64,000 nt of DNA. Origin: a virus. Below are positions 10,428 through 19,300 of this stretch, piece after piece. The position numbers and the translations under genes were made by a program. The stretch lies in the IMG/VR virus record IMGVR_UViG_3300025695_000006, positions 16,331 to 80,330 of that record; one strand, written 5' to 3'. The notes below the pieces were generated by a model that saw nothing but the letters and a program-made list of their open reading frames with translations, did not search any database and was not told the DNA's origin. Position 1 is the first letter of the stretch; the number at the start of each line of letters is the position of its first letter.

Positions 10428-13136
10428 TTAACTTAAATTATTTATCATTTGTTGTAGTACCATTTTAGATGACATAATAACGGTGTCATCAACGGTTTTA
10501 CTGTCTACTGACAAGTTATTATATTTATTTAGTATCCTACCACTTAATACTATATTAACTTTTCTGTGTCCGCTAGCATTAAATCCGTTAGACAAACTGT
10601 TAATATAGTTTAGTGCGTCACCTTTTTTACCTTTATAGGCAGAGCCGTCTGGTCTAATGACAAGATCTTGGGCTGTTTCTACCGAATAATCCTTCTGCGA
10701 ATCTATACCAGCATTTACTGCGTCTAGAGCCATACTCCCTGCTGTACCTGCTCCTGGTAATGTGGATAATACACCAGAAGCTAAAGCCATACCTGCTTGA
10801 CCAAAGTTACCCTCTATAGCATAACTAAAGGTATCCCAAAGGCCTATAGCAAGACCTACTAATGGTATTCTTTTAGCTATATTTTTAGCACCCGTTTTTG
10901 CTAATGATTTACTAATTTTTTTACCAGAAGCTCTAACCCCTGCTCCGACCGCGTTAGATGTCAAGTCTGCCTCACCATATAATTCGTTGTGTTTTTCTAT
11001 AGTTTTTTTAAGTGTTTCTAAATTGTTTTCATAAAACTTGGTACCTTTTGATTTTTCTAGACCTTTTTTTTGTAGCTCTACACCACCCTTCATTAAACTT
11101 CTACTTTTAACCGCACCTTTCGTACCTTTCTCTATACCTATACCTAATTTCTGTATGGCTATACCTGAGTAATACTCTAAGGGTCCTACTAGGTATTTAA
11201 TTAAATTATCGGTTATAATATCTTTACTATCTATTAATATTTTTGAAAACCCTTTATCTGGGTCTTGCCATACCATGATTAAATCAGTTATGATAGAATT
11301 AAAAGTTTTTAGTATATCTCTTACCGTTGAACCGAGTTCGTTAGAAAAACCATCGTTAATGAATTTAATCATTTCTGATGATATAGCTTTAACTGTTTTG
11401 TCTAGGTTATTTATAGTATCGTTTTCTGTGAAGTGTCTGTTTAACGCAACGAATATTTTGGAGAACCCTATCATAAACCTATCCGATGCTATACCTATCC
11501 TTTCCGATAAGTTTTTCCTCATTAAGGCCGATTCTTTGTTTACCCTGTCCTGGTTTATGGTTTTTAATATACTTACATTACTAGGTATTTCTGATAATTT
11601 TTTTGTCATTCCGTTAGATAATCTCATACTGTAAGATCCGTCCTCGTTTAAAGTCATTAGATTTTTAAGTAATTCAGCTTTGTCTTCACCTATATTAAGT
11701 TCTAATATACCTCTATTCTCTAGAGCTTTTAGTTTATCTAGGTCCTTACCTTGTTCTATCGCAACATTAAATAATTCTTCTGAGTCGTGTCCTAATATAC
11801 TAGCCATATTTCTTATGATCTCACGATCTTCTGGAGCTATATCGAAACCGTTTTTACCTTTAAACGCTTTACCTTTTAATGATTCTATAAGGTCTGCGGT
11901 TAATTGTTCTGGTTCTAATATACTTTTAGCCATTAAAGTAAAGGGGTGCCCAAAATAAAACCCGAATTTACCACCTAGTAGTCTAGCTTTAGCTGCTATA
12001 TCTACAGCTATTTCTGGGTTTCTAAACGCATCAGCAAAATTTTTAACCGAATTACCCACGTCTAACCTCATTTTTTCGGCTTTTAATACTAAGCTGGTCA
12101 TTCCTTTAAGTCCTATACTTATACCAAAACCAGTTAACGCTACTGTTGTTTTATCTATACTTTTTAATACCTTTGATTGGTTTAGGTTTAAGCTCATAGC
12201 TTTACCTCTAACGTATTTAGTAAAATCTAAAGTTTCATCTAATGAATAACCTAAGTTGTTAAAATTACCAACTAGTTCAGCAGCACCTTCTGCACCTAGT
12301 GACGTACCTAAACCTAGTTCTAATATACTTTCGTACTCTTTACCAGTAAATAACCTATTTCTGTTAGTTACGTCACTAAATTTAGTAAAAACTTTACCTA
12401 TATCTTCCAGGCTACCACCAACATTTAAAACGTTTAGCATGATTGAAGGTAGGTCTTCTAACATTTTTTTTGACTCGGAGGCTATTAACCCAGAATCAGC
12501 AGCTATATTACCAGATAAACTTTGTATCTTTAAGAAAAAATTATAAGCTCCTTTAATAAGATTAAGTCTAGCCATACCTAATTTCTTAAGTATATCCTTA
12601 GTAACACCAAATATAGCTTTTGCGGCACCTACTATTGCTTCACCTGCCACCATAGCTATAATAACTAGTGGGTGACCTCCTTTTAATGATTTACCTATAC
12701 CACCAGCAGATTTAGCTGTCTCTTTAGCTATTTTTTCATCAACCTCGTTAAGTTCTTTTGTAGTCTCTAGCTCAGTCCTTCTTTTTTTTAATAATTTAGC
12801 TAAATCTTTATCACCTTTTTTATTAGCTTCTTTTTCTTCTTCTCTGTAATCGCTTATTTTTTTAGTTAACTCGGATTGCTCTTTTTTGTACCTATTTTTT
12901 TTCTCACGTTCTTTTGATAAATTTTTATAAACCTTTTTAAAGTATTTAAGTAAAGTCTCCTCTTTTAAGTCAAGTTTGTAATATTCTTTCCTTCTGTTAA
13001 CTGAATCTATAGCATCATCCAACGAATCTTTTAAAAAGTTGTTTCTAGTGTAATTACTTATACTACCTTTTTTATTTAGTTCGTTTATTCTCTCTTGAGC
13101 TTTTACAAAAGCTGATGTTATATCTCCTTGAGCCAT
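10428..13136 (-). CDS. tape-measure-like protein, first paralogue
   Basis: 902 residues. A charged, coiled-coil-rich N-terminus (about 45-140, dense in Lys/Glu) is followed by hydrophobic segments (about 155-190). A central domain (about 205-480) is shared with the gene downstream, and Gly/Ala-rich hydrophobic helices lie near the C-terminus (about 755-820). It starts MAQGD like its paralogue and lies 8 nt after the unknown gene at 13145-13813, so the two are probably co-transcribed. The order gp26/gp51-like chaperones, one small gene, then tape measure matches contractile and siphophage tail operons. The function is inferred from architecture and order. Having two full-length homologues is unusual for a tape measure. 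Confidence 0.65.
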   Translation of the reverse strand: MAQGDITSAFVKAQERINELNKKGSISNYTRNNFLKDSLDDAIDSVNRRKEYYKLDLKEETLLKYFKKVYKNLSKEREKKNRYKKEQSELTKKISDYREEEKEANKKGDKDLAKLLKKRRTELETTKELNEVDEKIAKETAKSAGGIGKSLKGGHPLVIIAMVAGEAIVGAAKAIFGVTKDILKKLGMARLNLIKGAYNFFLKIQSLSGNIAADSGLIASESKKMLEDLPSIMLNVLNVGGSLEDIGKVFTKFSDVTNRNRLFTGKEYESILELGLGTSLGAEGAAELVGNFNNLGYSLDETLDFTKYVRGKAMSLNLNQSKVLKSIDKTTVALTGFGISIGLKGMTSLVLKAEKMRLDVGNSVKNFADAFRNPEIAVDIAAKARLLGGKFGFYFGHPFTLMAKSILEPEQLTADLIESLKGKAFKGKNGFDIAPEDREIIRNMASILGHDSEELFNVAIEQGKDLDKLKALENRGILELNIGEDKAELLKNLMTLNEDGSYSMRLSNGMTKKLSEIPSNVSILKTINQDRVNKESALMRKNLSERIGIASDRFMIGFSKIFVALNRHFTENDTINNLDKTVKAISSEMIKFINDGFSNELGSTVRDILKTFNSIITDLIMVWQDPDKGFSKILIDSKDIITDNLIKYLVGPLEYYSGIAIQKLGIGIEKGTKGAVKSRSLMKGGVELQKKGLEKSKGTKFYENNLETLKKTIEKHNELYGEADLTSNAVGAGVRASGKKISKSLAKTGAKNIAKRIPLVGLAIGLWDTFSYAIEGNFGQAGMALASGVLSTLPGAGTAGSMALDAVNAGIDSQKDYSVETAQDLVIRPDGSAYKGKKGDALNYINSLSNGFNASGHRKVNIVLSGRILNKYNNLSVDSKTVDDTVIMSSKMVLQQMINNLS

Positions 13137-13144
13137 TTAATTAA

Positions 13145-13813
13145 TTAATTAAAATTAAATATTAGTTTTTTACCCGATACATCTGGTTTTACAGAAAACT
13201 GTATCGCATCAATCAAGGCTTTTAAATTATCCCCTTTAGCGATTAGTTTGTAGAACGTGTCTAGTGATACGCCGTCTAAGAAACTATATGTTATACTCTT
13301 AACTTTTTTAGTATCTCTTTCCACTATAGCTTCAATACTTTTGTTAGTAGATACTATTTTAGCGTACTTTTCATCTTTGAAACTATCATCAATATTAACT
13401 TCTAATCTAAACCTATTACTTAGTAGTGGTTTAAGGTTCGTTAATTTATCTGATTGATTTTTTTTAAGGTAATCGTAATTAGAACCAAGGTCTACACCTA
13501 TCTTAGGTATTTTAACACTTTTTATAACACCTTCTTTTTGTAGATAAAATAGTAAAGAGAATACTATAGTAGTTAATTTATTTAATTCAACTAAATCATC
13601 ATTATCTAAAAAATATCGATACTGATAATGATGCCCTAAATAATTCTTCATAGCGTCATCCGTATTTTTATTAGCTCTAGACGCCATGGCTGAAGATACT
13701 TCTGCGTCAGCATTAGATAAGAAATCATCGAAATTCTTTGGTTTATCATTAGATTCGTTTAATTCTTTCAGTATTAAACTAACTTGCGATTCCGTTAAAA
13801 TATATTTCTTCAT
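13145..13813 (-). CDS. unknown tail-operon protein
   Basis: 222 residues, not recognised. It opens MKKYILTESQVSLILKEL, a short amphipathic start of a kind often seen on proteins of environmental T4-like phages. No transmembrane segment or catalytic motif is visible; the rest is Lys/Asp-rich mixed alpha/beta. It sits between the gp51-like gene (behind a terminator) and the first tape-measure-like gene (8 nt away), and has its own TATTTATA box 12 nt before the ATG. It therefore probably heads the tape-measure transcript. A tail assembly or baseplate accessory role is possible from position only. Confidence 0.6.
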   Translation of the reverse strand: MKKYILTESQVSLILKELNESNDKPKNFDDFLSNADAEVSSAMASRANKNTDDAMKNYLGHHYQYRYFLDNDDLVELNKLTTIVFSLLFYLQKEGVIKSVKIPKIGVDLGSNYDYLKKNQSDKLTNLKPLLSNRFRLEVNIDDSFKDEKYAKIVSTNKSIEAIVERDTKKVKSITYSFLDGVSLDTFYKLIAKGDNLKALIDAIQFSVKPDVSGKKLIFNFN

Positions 13814-13825
13814 AATTCTTTTATT

Positions 13826-13833
13826 TATAAATA
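13826..13833 (-). promoter_or_regulatory. TATTTATA box, putative late promoter
   Basis: Minus strand reads GGTATTTATAAATAAAAG, 12 nt before the ATG at 13813 and directly after the terminator of the preceding gene. A new transcription unit therefore plausibly starts here. The sequence contains both TATTTATA and TATAAATA. Confidence 0.5.
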
Positions 13834-13843
13834 CCTTTAAAAC

Positions 13844-13873
13844 AAAAAACCCACGATTAAGTGGGTTTTTTTT
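13844..13873 (-). terminator. rho-independent terminator after gp51-like gene
   Basis: Nine-pair stem (AAAACCCAC / GTGGGTTTT) with loop GATTAA. Reading on the minus strand, it follows the stop codon of the gp51-like frame and is followed by a T-rich tract. Both strands carry T-runs, so it may act in both directions. Confidence 0.8.
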
Positions 13874-14121
13874 TAATTTCTTTTAGATTTAGATTTTTGT
13901 ATCTCTCTTTCTCTAGATTCTTTAATTTTGTCGTTCTCTTCCATTAGTATTTCAATAAACTTTCTTCTCTCGAATACTGGCATAGTAATAACGTCACGGT
14001 ATGTAAAATTCCCGTGTTTAACTAACACATAGGATTCGTACATCATTTGAGATCTATAATCAAACGTAAGGCCAAAGAAATTTGGATGTAATGGGAAGTT
14101 CACCAAAAAAAAACTCTCCAC
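13873..14121 (-). CDS. gp51-like hub assembly protein / frameshift extension of gp26-like
   Basis: An 82-residue frame overlapping the 3' end of the gp26-like gene by 62 nt. It can be opened by a GTG at 14121, but that has no visible ribosome site; an ATG-ATG pair lies about 26 codons in. The T9 run (14105-14113) is inside the overlap, so ribosomes slipping +1 or -2 from the gp26-like frame would append this sequence. The C-terminal part is helical and charged (FDYRSQMMYESYVL, later MPVFERRKFIEILMEEN), which resembles the second part of tail assembly chaperones. In T4, genes 26 and 51 are adjacent and act in hub assembly. Separate translation versus frameshift fusion cannot be settled from the sequence. 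Confidence 0.6.
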   Translation of the reverse strand: MESFFLVNFPLHPNFFGLTFDYRSQMMYESYVLVKHGNFTYRDVITMPVFERRKFIEILMEENDKIKESREREIQKSKSKRN

Positions 14122-14818
14122 TTGGAGCTTGTATATTAATCGTTAAGTCTAGCCCAGGTTCGTTGTCGTTTAGGTACTTTCTGAATTTCGAGGAATCCAT
14201 TGGAGACATAGCGTCTACGAATTGAACAATAGCTGCTTTATCCCTAATCCCATCAACTTCTGTTATTTGATTTTGTAATCTAAGTGTCATTACTTGTGAT
14301 ATAGCGCTTGAACCTAGTTTCTTACTTCTAATCTGATCGTCTTTAATCAACTTCTCATCTTCATAAGCAGTTAGGAATTTAAATTTTACGGTTTTACCAG
14401 ATTTTGGTAGTAAGAAAGAACACTCGCCGTTATCATCAGGAGTTAAATCAACTTCTTTTATAGGAAACTGACTAATATCAATATCCTCTACAAAAGTCTC
14501 ATCTGTTTTAGGGTCTGTTAATTCTACTGGGTATATCTCACCATAACCAGTAGACCTAAGGAAGAAAATAATAGCGTTTCTATCTCCAGGTAATAAATCC
14601 CCAGCCTTAATGTCTTTGTCTAAGATTTTTTTCTCTAATAATACATCTAACACTTTACCGCTCTGTAATAAGTTTGGTGATGTTAATATGTTTTCGTCTG
14701 AAGCTGTCATGTAAGCAACTTTAACGGTGTCTTTCTTGTTTTTGTAAAACAACCCTTTTGAAGGTAATGTAATTACATCATGTGCTGGTTCAAAGTATAC
14801 TTGTTCCGAATTTTCCAT
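14060..14818 (-). CDS. 26: baseplate hub assembly protein, gp26-like
   Basis: 252 residues with the look of the T4 base-plate protein family (PF12322, gp26): an N-terminal ITLPSKGLFY motif, a central YEDEKLIKD, the block FVDAMSPMDSSKFRKYL, and the terminal GELPITSKFLWPYV. T4 gp26 is 208 residues, so this is slightly longer. In T4 it acts as a hub assembly chaperone in the cytoplasm during tail assembly. The gene lies upstream of the tape-measure block and overlaps the gp51-like frame. Its last codons before the overlap are three Phe codons forming a T9 slippery run. Confidence 0.75.
   Translation of the reverse strand: MENSEQVYFEPAHDVITLPSKGLFYKNKKDTVKVAYMTASDENILTSPNLLQSGKVLDVLLEKKILDKDIKAGDLLPGDRNAIIFFLRSTGYGEIYPVELTDPKTDETFVEDIDISQFPIKEVDLTPDDNGECSFLLPKSGKTVKFKFLTAYEDEKLIKDDQIRSKKLGSSAISQVMTLRLQNQITEVDGIRDKAAIVQFVDAMSPMDSSKFRKYLNDNEPGLDLTINIQAPSGEFFFGELPITSKFLWPYV
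14105..14113 (-). promoter_or_regulatory. T9 run, candidate programmed frameshift site
   Basis: On the minus strand the gp26-like frame reads GGA GAG TTT TTT TTT GGT. Slipping +1 or -2 here enters the gp51-like frame, which is open for a further ~78 codons. Tail assembly chaperones just upstream of tape measures are classic sites of programmed slippage: usually -1, and -2 in phage Mu. Confidence 0.5.
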
Positions 14819-14850
14819 AATTTTATTTAAATGTGTTTTATTAATGTTTT

Positions 14851-14858
14851 TATAAATA
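14851..14858 (-). promoter_or_regulatory. TATTTATA box between gp26-like and Vsr-like genes
   Basis: Minus strand reads AGTATTTATAAA, 32 nt before the gp26-like ATG. The plus strand reads TATAAATA, 52 nt before the Vsr-like ATG. Either gene could use it; the minus-strand reading matches the consensus seen elsewhere. Confidence 0.45.
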
Positions 14859-14910
14859 CTGTATATTTTTTTTTCTTAAAATACTAGTATTTACTTAAAA
14901 GTAACACTAT

Positions 14911-15324
14911 ATGGCTAAAAAGAAAGTTAAAAAGAAAAATAAAATGAGGTCTGTTAGAAAAAAAATGAATGGTACTTCTAAACTAGAGACTTCTTTTGCT
15001 GAAATATTGGAATCTTTAGACATAAAATTTAAACAACATTATATGTTTAAGGATAGGGAATTTGATTTTTTACTTACGGACCATAATATTATAGTTGAAA
15101 CTCACGGTTGTTTCTACCATTGTTGTAAAGCACATAACCCAGAGGCTAAATATAGTTTTCAGAGGTCTAATTTAAAAAACGATAAACACAAGGTTAAGCT
15201 AGTCAAGTTTGATCACAACTATACTTTACTGGTTGTTTGGGAACATGAAATGAGTGAGAATAAGTTGTTAGTTGAGCGGGTTAATAAATTTATTACCAAA
15301 CACAGTAAGTTACTAAACGATTGA
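14911..15324 (+). CDS. Vsr-like endonuclease
   Basis: 137 residues with the very-short-patch-repair endonuclease pattern. A basic N-terminus is followed by a TSKLETSFAEIL helix carrying a conserved Glu, then REFDFLLTDHNIIVETHGCFYH. The latter aligns with the Asp-containing strand and the HGCFWH motif of Vsr. NLKNDKHKVK and LLVVWEHE follow. Vsr enzymes nick at T:G mismatches; stand-alone phage relatives are also known as homing-type nucleases. It is the only plus-strand gene in the tail block, sits between gp26-like and gp19, and is probably an inserted selfish or repair nuclease. Length and motifs are complete, so it may be active. Its substrate cannot be read from sequence. Confidence 0.75.
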   Translation: MAKKKVKKKNKMRSVRKKMNGTSKLETSFAEILESLDIKFKQHYMFKDREFDFLLTDHNIIVETHGCFYHCCKAHNPEAKYSFQRSNLKNDKHKVKLVKFDHNYTLLVVWEHEMSENKLLVERVNKFITKHSKLLND

Positions 15325-15328
15325 GAAT

Positions 15329-15362
15329 AAAAAAAAGGGGATATGATATACACACCCCCCTT
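15329..15362 (-). terminator. terminator after tail tube gene
   Basis: On the minus strand, AAGGGG and CCCCTT pair around an AT-rich interior and are followed by a run of eight T. It lies 25 nt after the gp19 stop and immediately beyond the convergent Vsr-like stop. Confidence 0.7.
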
Positions 15363-15386
15363 ATATTAATGATAATAGTTTTTTTA

Positions 15387-15875
15387 TTAGTAAACTAATA
15401 TACAACGATCCATTCTTAATGTTGCAGATATATCTGCGATCTCATCGTCGCTATATTCTAGAGAACCGAAATCAACGTTAGTTAAGAAAGTTCCTTGAAG
15501 AATCCATTTCTCAACAACAACACCAGTTGGGTCTAACATTTCTAATTCTATATCTTTTTTATAACCTGCGGCATAACCCATACGTCCTGTTACAGATTCA
15601 GCGTGTAAACGAACCCACTCCATCAATGCTTGAGCAGCTGAAGGTCCAATAGGGTCTTTAAATGTAACATCAATAGACTCCCAGTTAAATCTACCAGCAA
15701 CATATGTTGATGTATTTAAAAAAGGTATTTCTACTTCGTTTATTGTAACCTTTGGTCTAGATGTAGAGATCACAAACCACTCGTTAATACCTAGTGAACT
15801 TGGAAATCTTAAAATAAATCTGTTCTTCTTCTTTGGTTCGTAAGGAACAGGCATTTTCATTAATAAGTTAGCCAT
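15387..15875 (-). CDS. 19: tail tube protein gp19
   Basis: 162 residues, matching T4 gp19 (163 residues) in length and pattern. A Lys/Arg-rich N-terminus leads to NRFILRFPSSLG; then PKVTINEVEIPFLNTSTYVA, FNWESIDVTFKDPIG, and a C-terminal strand series ending ATLRMDRCILVY. It forms the inner tube of the contractile tail, polymerising around the tape measure. It is a single-gene transcript with its own TATTTATA box and terminator, as expected for a protein made in very high amount. It lies next to the tail sheath gene across a 433-nt non-coding region. Confidence 0.9.
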   Translation of the reverse strand: MANLLMKMPVPYEPKKKNRFILRFPSSLGINEWFVISTSRPKVTINEVEIPFLNTSTYVAGRFNWESIDVTFKDPIGPSAAQALMEWVRLHAESVTGRMGYAAGYKKDIELEMLDPTGVVVEKWILQGTFLTNVDFGSLEYSDDEIADISATLRMDRCILVY

Positions 15876-15908
15876 ATTTTATATATTTAGTTTTTAATTA
15901 TTCTTTCT

Positions 15909-15916
15909 TATAAATA
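15909..15916 (-). promoter_or_regulatory. TATTTATA box of tail tube gene
   Basis: Minus strand reads GGGTATTTATAAG, 33 nt before the gp19 ATG. A second copy lies at 16017-16024. Confidence 0.55.
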
Positions 15917-16081
15917 CCCTCACTTTTACCTTTGTACACCTTATTTTAAAAAAAAGTTAATATAATTAACTATATTTGTAAAAGTGTAACGATATAGTGA
16001 TCGCGTACTGTTTTATTATAAATAGTCTAAAGACCATTTTTATCAAAATAATGGTTAAATAAAAAATAATTCACCAATAAC

Positions 16082-16112
16082 TTGACTTTTTGGTTTGAGA
16101 TCCTTATTTTTG
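16082..16112 (+). promoter_or_regulatory. Bacteroidetes-type promoter-like site in the gp18/gp19 gap
   Basis: TTG at 16082-16084, a 20-nt spacer and TATTTTTG at 16105-16112 match the Bacteroidetes sigma consensus TTG-N19/20-TAnnTTTG. It faces into the AT repeats and the antisense of gp18, with no plus-strand protein gene ahead, so a non-coding transcript is possible. Confidence 0.35.
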
Positions 16113-16139
16113 ATAAGGCTATTATCCCAACCCCCATTA

Positions 16140-16260
16140 TAATTAATATATATATAGTACATATTATAATAATATAATAATATAATAATATAATAATATA
16201 TTGTACTATAATAATATATATAATATATGTACTATAATAATATATGTACTATAATAATAC
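16140..16260. repeat. AT-only microsatellite and TGTACTATAATAATA iterons
   Basis: A TAATAA-type microsatellite (about 16166-16200) is followed by three direct copies of TGTACTATAATAATA starting near 16202, 16228 and 16245. The reverse-oriented AGTACATATTATAATAAT lies at about 16157. The array sits between head-to-tail minus-strand genes and upstream of no coding start. Confidence 0.75.
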
Positions 16261-16292
16261 AAAAAAAAGAAGGGTAACTTAATACCCTTCTT
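16261..16292 (-). terminator. terminator after tail sheath gene
   Basis: Ten-pair perfect stem AAGAAGGGTA / TACCCTTCTT with a six-base loop. On the minus strand it is followed by eight T, 17 nt downstream of the gp18 stop. Confidence 0.9.
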
Positions 16293-16308
16293 AATACATT
16301 ATTTATTT

Positions 16309-19300
16309 TTAGATGTTATCAAAAGATACGTTCTGAGGAGTAACTGTGAACTCAAGCTCTATGAACTCTAACGTTGGTGTGGGTTTGATAAATATCTTAC
16401 CTCTCAACGTATTTCTATCTCCATCTTCAATATCCATTTCAACTGAAACTCTAAAGTCTGTTAAACCTCTTTCTTTTCTTATGTTATCCAATATAGGGTT
16501 AACTAATGATAAGAATTGATTTCTAACCGTAGTATCATTCGGATCAAATAATAATCTTTTAGATACACTCATTATTAATCTTCTAGCTTGTAATAACAAT
16601 CTTCTAATGTTAAGTCTATCAAGAGCACTTGATTTAATCTGTAAGTTTCTGTTACCCCAGATAACAACTCCAACGTCTGAATATGTTGCTAATGGGTTAA
16701 TTCTACCTGGGTAAAGTACATCTCTAGACTCTTGATCTAGCGCTATACGAGCTCTATTACATTTAACCAGACCTCTGTTATAACCAGCTGTCGCAAACCA
16801 TGGGAAAGAAACGTTATCAGTGTAAGCTAAATTCCTAACTACTTCAGCGGTAGGTGGTATAAATAAATTAGCGTTATTAGTCGTGTCGTTAATTTGAATC
16901 CATGGGTAATATAGAGCAGTGTAACTAGAATCTATTTCAGTACCTTCAAGTTCATCAACAATATCCTCAGCGTAATACCAGTTTTCTGAATCAGAAGGGT
17001 TACTGTTATTCAATAACTTTATATCTGGTAAAGTAGGTAAGTAGATAGTGTCTAATCTTTTCTCTTCAACAATCTCGATAGCATCTCTTACCAAATCAGT
17101 GTTATTCAACACATCAATACCAGGGGTAGTTAATATGTTTATAGCTATTTCCTCAGGATTCTGCATACTTCTCAATCCGTATAGAGTAGAGTAGTAATCA
17201 GAAGTACCAAACAATTCAGCGTACTCCACATTTGTGAATGTATCGAAAGAACTATTAACGAAACCAGTTCTACCTATTTTATAATCATCTGTATTAGTTC
17301 TATTAACTCTATAAGCATCCCAACCATCAAAACCACCTGAAAATAAACAAGTGAATTTTCTAGTTCTCATACTGTTATAAGGGTGGGTTGTAGTACCATC
17401 AACGATAGTAGCATCGTTAAAAGTCCCAACACCTACAGCAAATACCTCTTCATTTGTCATAGAGTCAATAATAGCCGAAGCGTTAGTATCCATATGGAAA
17501 CCTTTAGTTTTTGTTATATAATCATCACCAGTATTGTAAGCGTTATCACCTAAAATACTTTTCTTACCTTTGAATAGTAATAAATCTTTATCATAACCAA
17601 ATTGACTAGAAAAGCCTAGGTAGTGTTTACGAACAACATCTCCAGAAGAAATTGTAGCGTTATCAAAAGGTGGGTCAAAAACAACATCACCAGGTGAATA
17701 ATACTCTAACTTGTAAGGTACTTCAGGTACAGAAAGAGAACCTAAGTCATCAACTCTAAATTCATAACCTTCGAAACCAGAAGCAACACCATCGCTAGGT
17801 GCGTTATCTGCCATTTCTAAAATAACATAACTACTCTTTAAAGGGTATTTATTATCGATAGTACCTATTTTTCTACCTATGTAATTATCTAAAGACTCGT
17901 CCATTGTACAATCAACAAATTTCTCTAGAATAACAGGAGACTTATCACTATCATTAAAAGATCTAATATATAAATCGAAAGTTCTTTTAGATAGATCTAC
18001 ATTAGCGATAGATAATTTTATTTCATAATTAGCGTTAGTACCGTCAGATATAGAAATTAATCTAAACATTCTTTGTGGTAAACCACCTCGTAATTCAGAT
18101 ACAATAAAAGGTGTTACTGGAGATTGAAATTGGAATTTATAATGATCCCAGCTATTCTCAGAAACTAACTCAGTGTGTAAACCTTTTATCTTACCGTTTA
18201 ATCTACCCATTTTTAAAGAGTTATCATAAACTTCTTCAACAAATATCATAGCGTCACCATCATCAGGTGTAGAACCGATAACCTTCTTAATGTAATTCGC
18301 TTTAGTTTGATCTAAAGATACAGTATAAGAAAAATCGCTACCAGTAGGGTTACCCGTAGTACCAGTTAACTCGAAAGACAAGAAAGGGTTATTAACCATA
18401 TCGTCCTGAGCATTCATACTTAAAGTAGCTGCGTTATATTTAAGTACATCAGAAACATACCCACCTCTACTTCTAATAGTAGCTACAGTTTTATTATGAC
18501 CTTCATTATAAGGTGAAGCACTTAAAACAGTTGTATATAATTCTAATTCACCAGCTATAGTAGTAATACCACTAGGTGTGAAACTATGACAAAATAAACC
18601 AAAACTAGTACCCACATATTCCTCGTTAGAAGAATTATAAACTAATTCGTTATTAAGTATATACGAATCTCTATCACTTACAGGTACAGACGAAGGTAAT
18701 TCGTAAGCATCTATATAAGTAGGTATTACACCATTAACAGTATTAGCATCATTATCTATATCTGTCTCTAATTGAGAGGTTAATAACCCCCAATACATAG
18801 AGTGTTTTTTATCATAAAAACGTGCGTTCTGATAACCACCTATTGTAGTGAAATAACTTTCAAAAGTGGTGGTGAATTCAGTCGCATCAACACCAACAAT
18901 ATCAGATATGTAAGTTAATAAATCTGTATTACCTGAAACACTAGTCGTATAAAAAGAGTTAGTAGCGGTATCAAATTCAAAAGCAATTGATTGTTTAGTG
19001 ACACCAGTAGTTGACAAAGTTGATTCATCAACAGCCCCCATAGTCTTAATACTCCATGCCATACCAGCCTCGTACCCAGACAAACCTAACACTCTAGTTA
19101 CATACAATTGGTTTGATTGAGTTAAATACTGTTTAGCAATATAAGGTAACTCATATTTAACTATTTGTGTGTTTTTAAATTTTTGTGGGTCAGTTCCCCC
19201 AAAAGTTGTTTGAAACTCGTCAAAGTTTCTAATAAACATCGGTTGGAACGCAGGTCCCTTCAACGTTTCACCTACACTACCTAGTGTAGTAACACCAACA

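Larger units (their letters stand above)
15876..16308. other. 433-nt non-coding region with AT repeats and promoter-like sites
   Basis: This is the longest gene-free stretch in the window. It holds the gp19 TATTTATA boxes (15909-15916 and 16017-16024 on the minus strand) and two plus-strand TAnnTTTG elements at 15971-15978 and 16105-16112. The second has a TTG 20 nt upstream. An imperfect inverted repeat around ACCATT...AATGGT (about 16033-16055), the AT repeat array, and the gp18 terminator complete it. No protein frame is convincing. It may carry a small RNA or be an initiation/regulatory region. Confidence 0.6.

Noticed and set aside
15971-15978. TATATTTG as a second plus-strand host promoter
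   Set aside because: No TTG at 19-20 nt upstream and nothing to transcribe, so likely chance in AT-rich DNA.
16140-16260. Possible CRISPR array in AT repeats
   Set aside because: Units are too short, AT-only and irregularly spaced, with no spacer-like unique segments.
15876-16308. Possible tRNA gene in the long gap
   Set aside because: No cloverleaf arms, TTC loop or CCA-like acceptor could be found by eye; the sequence is too AT-rich.
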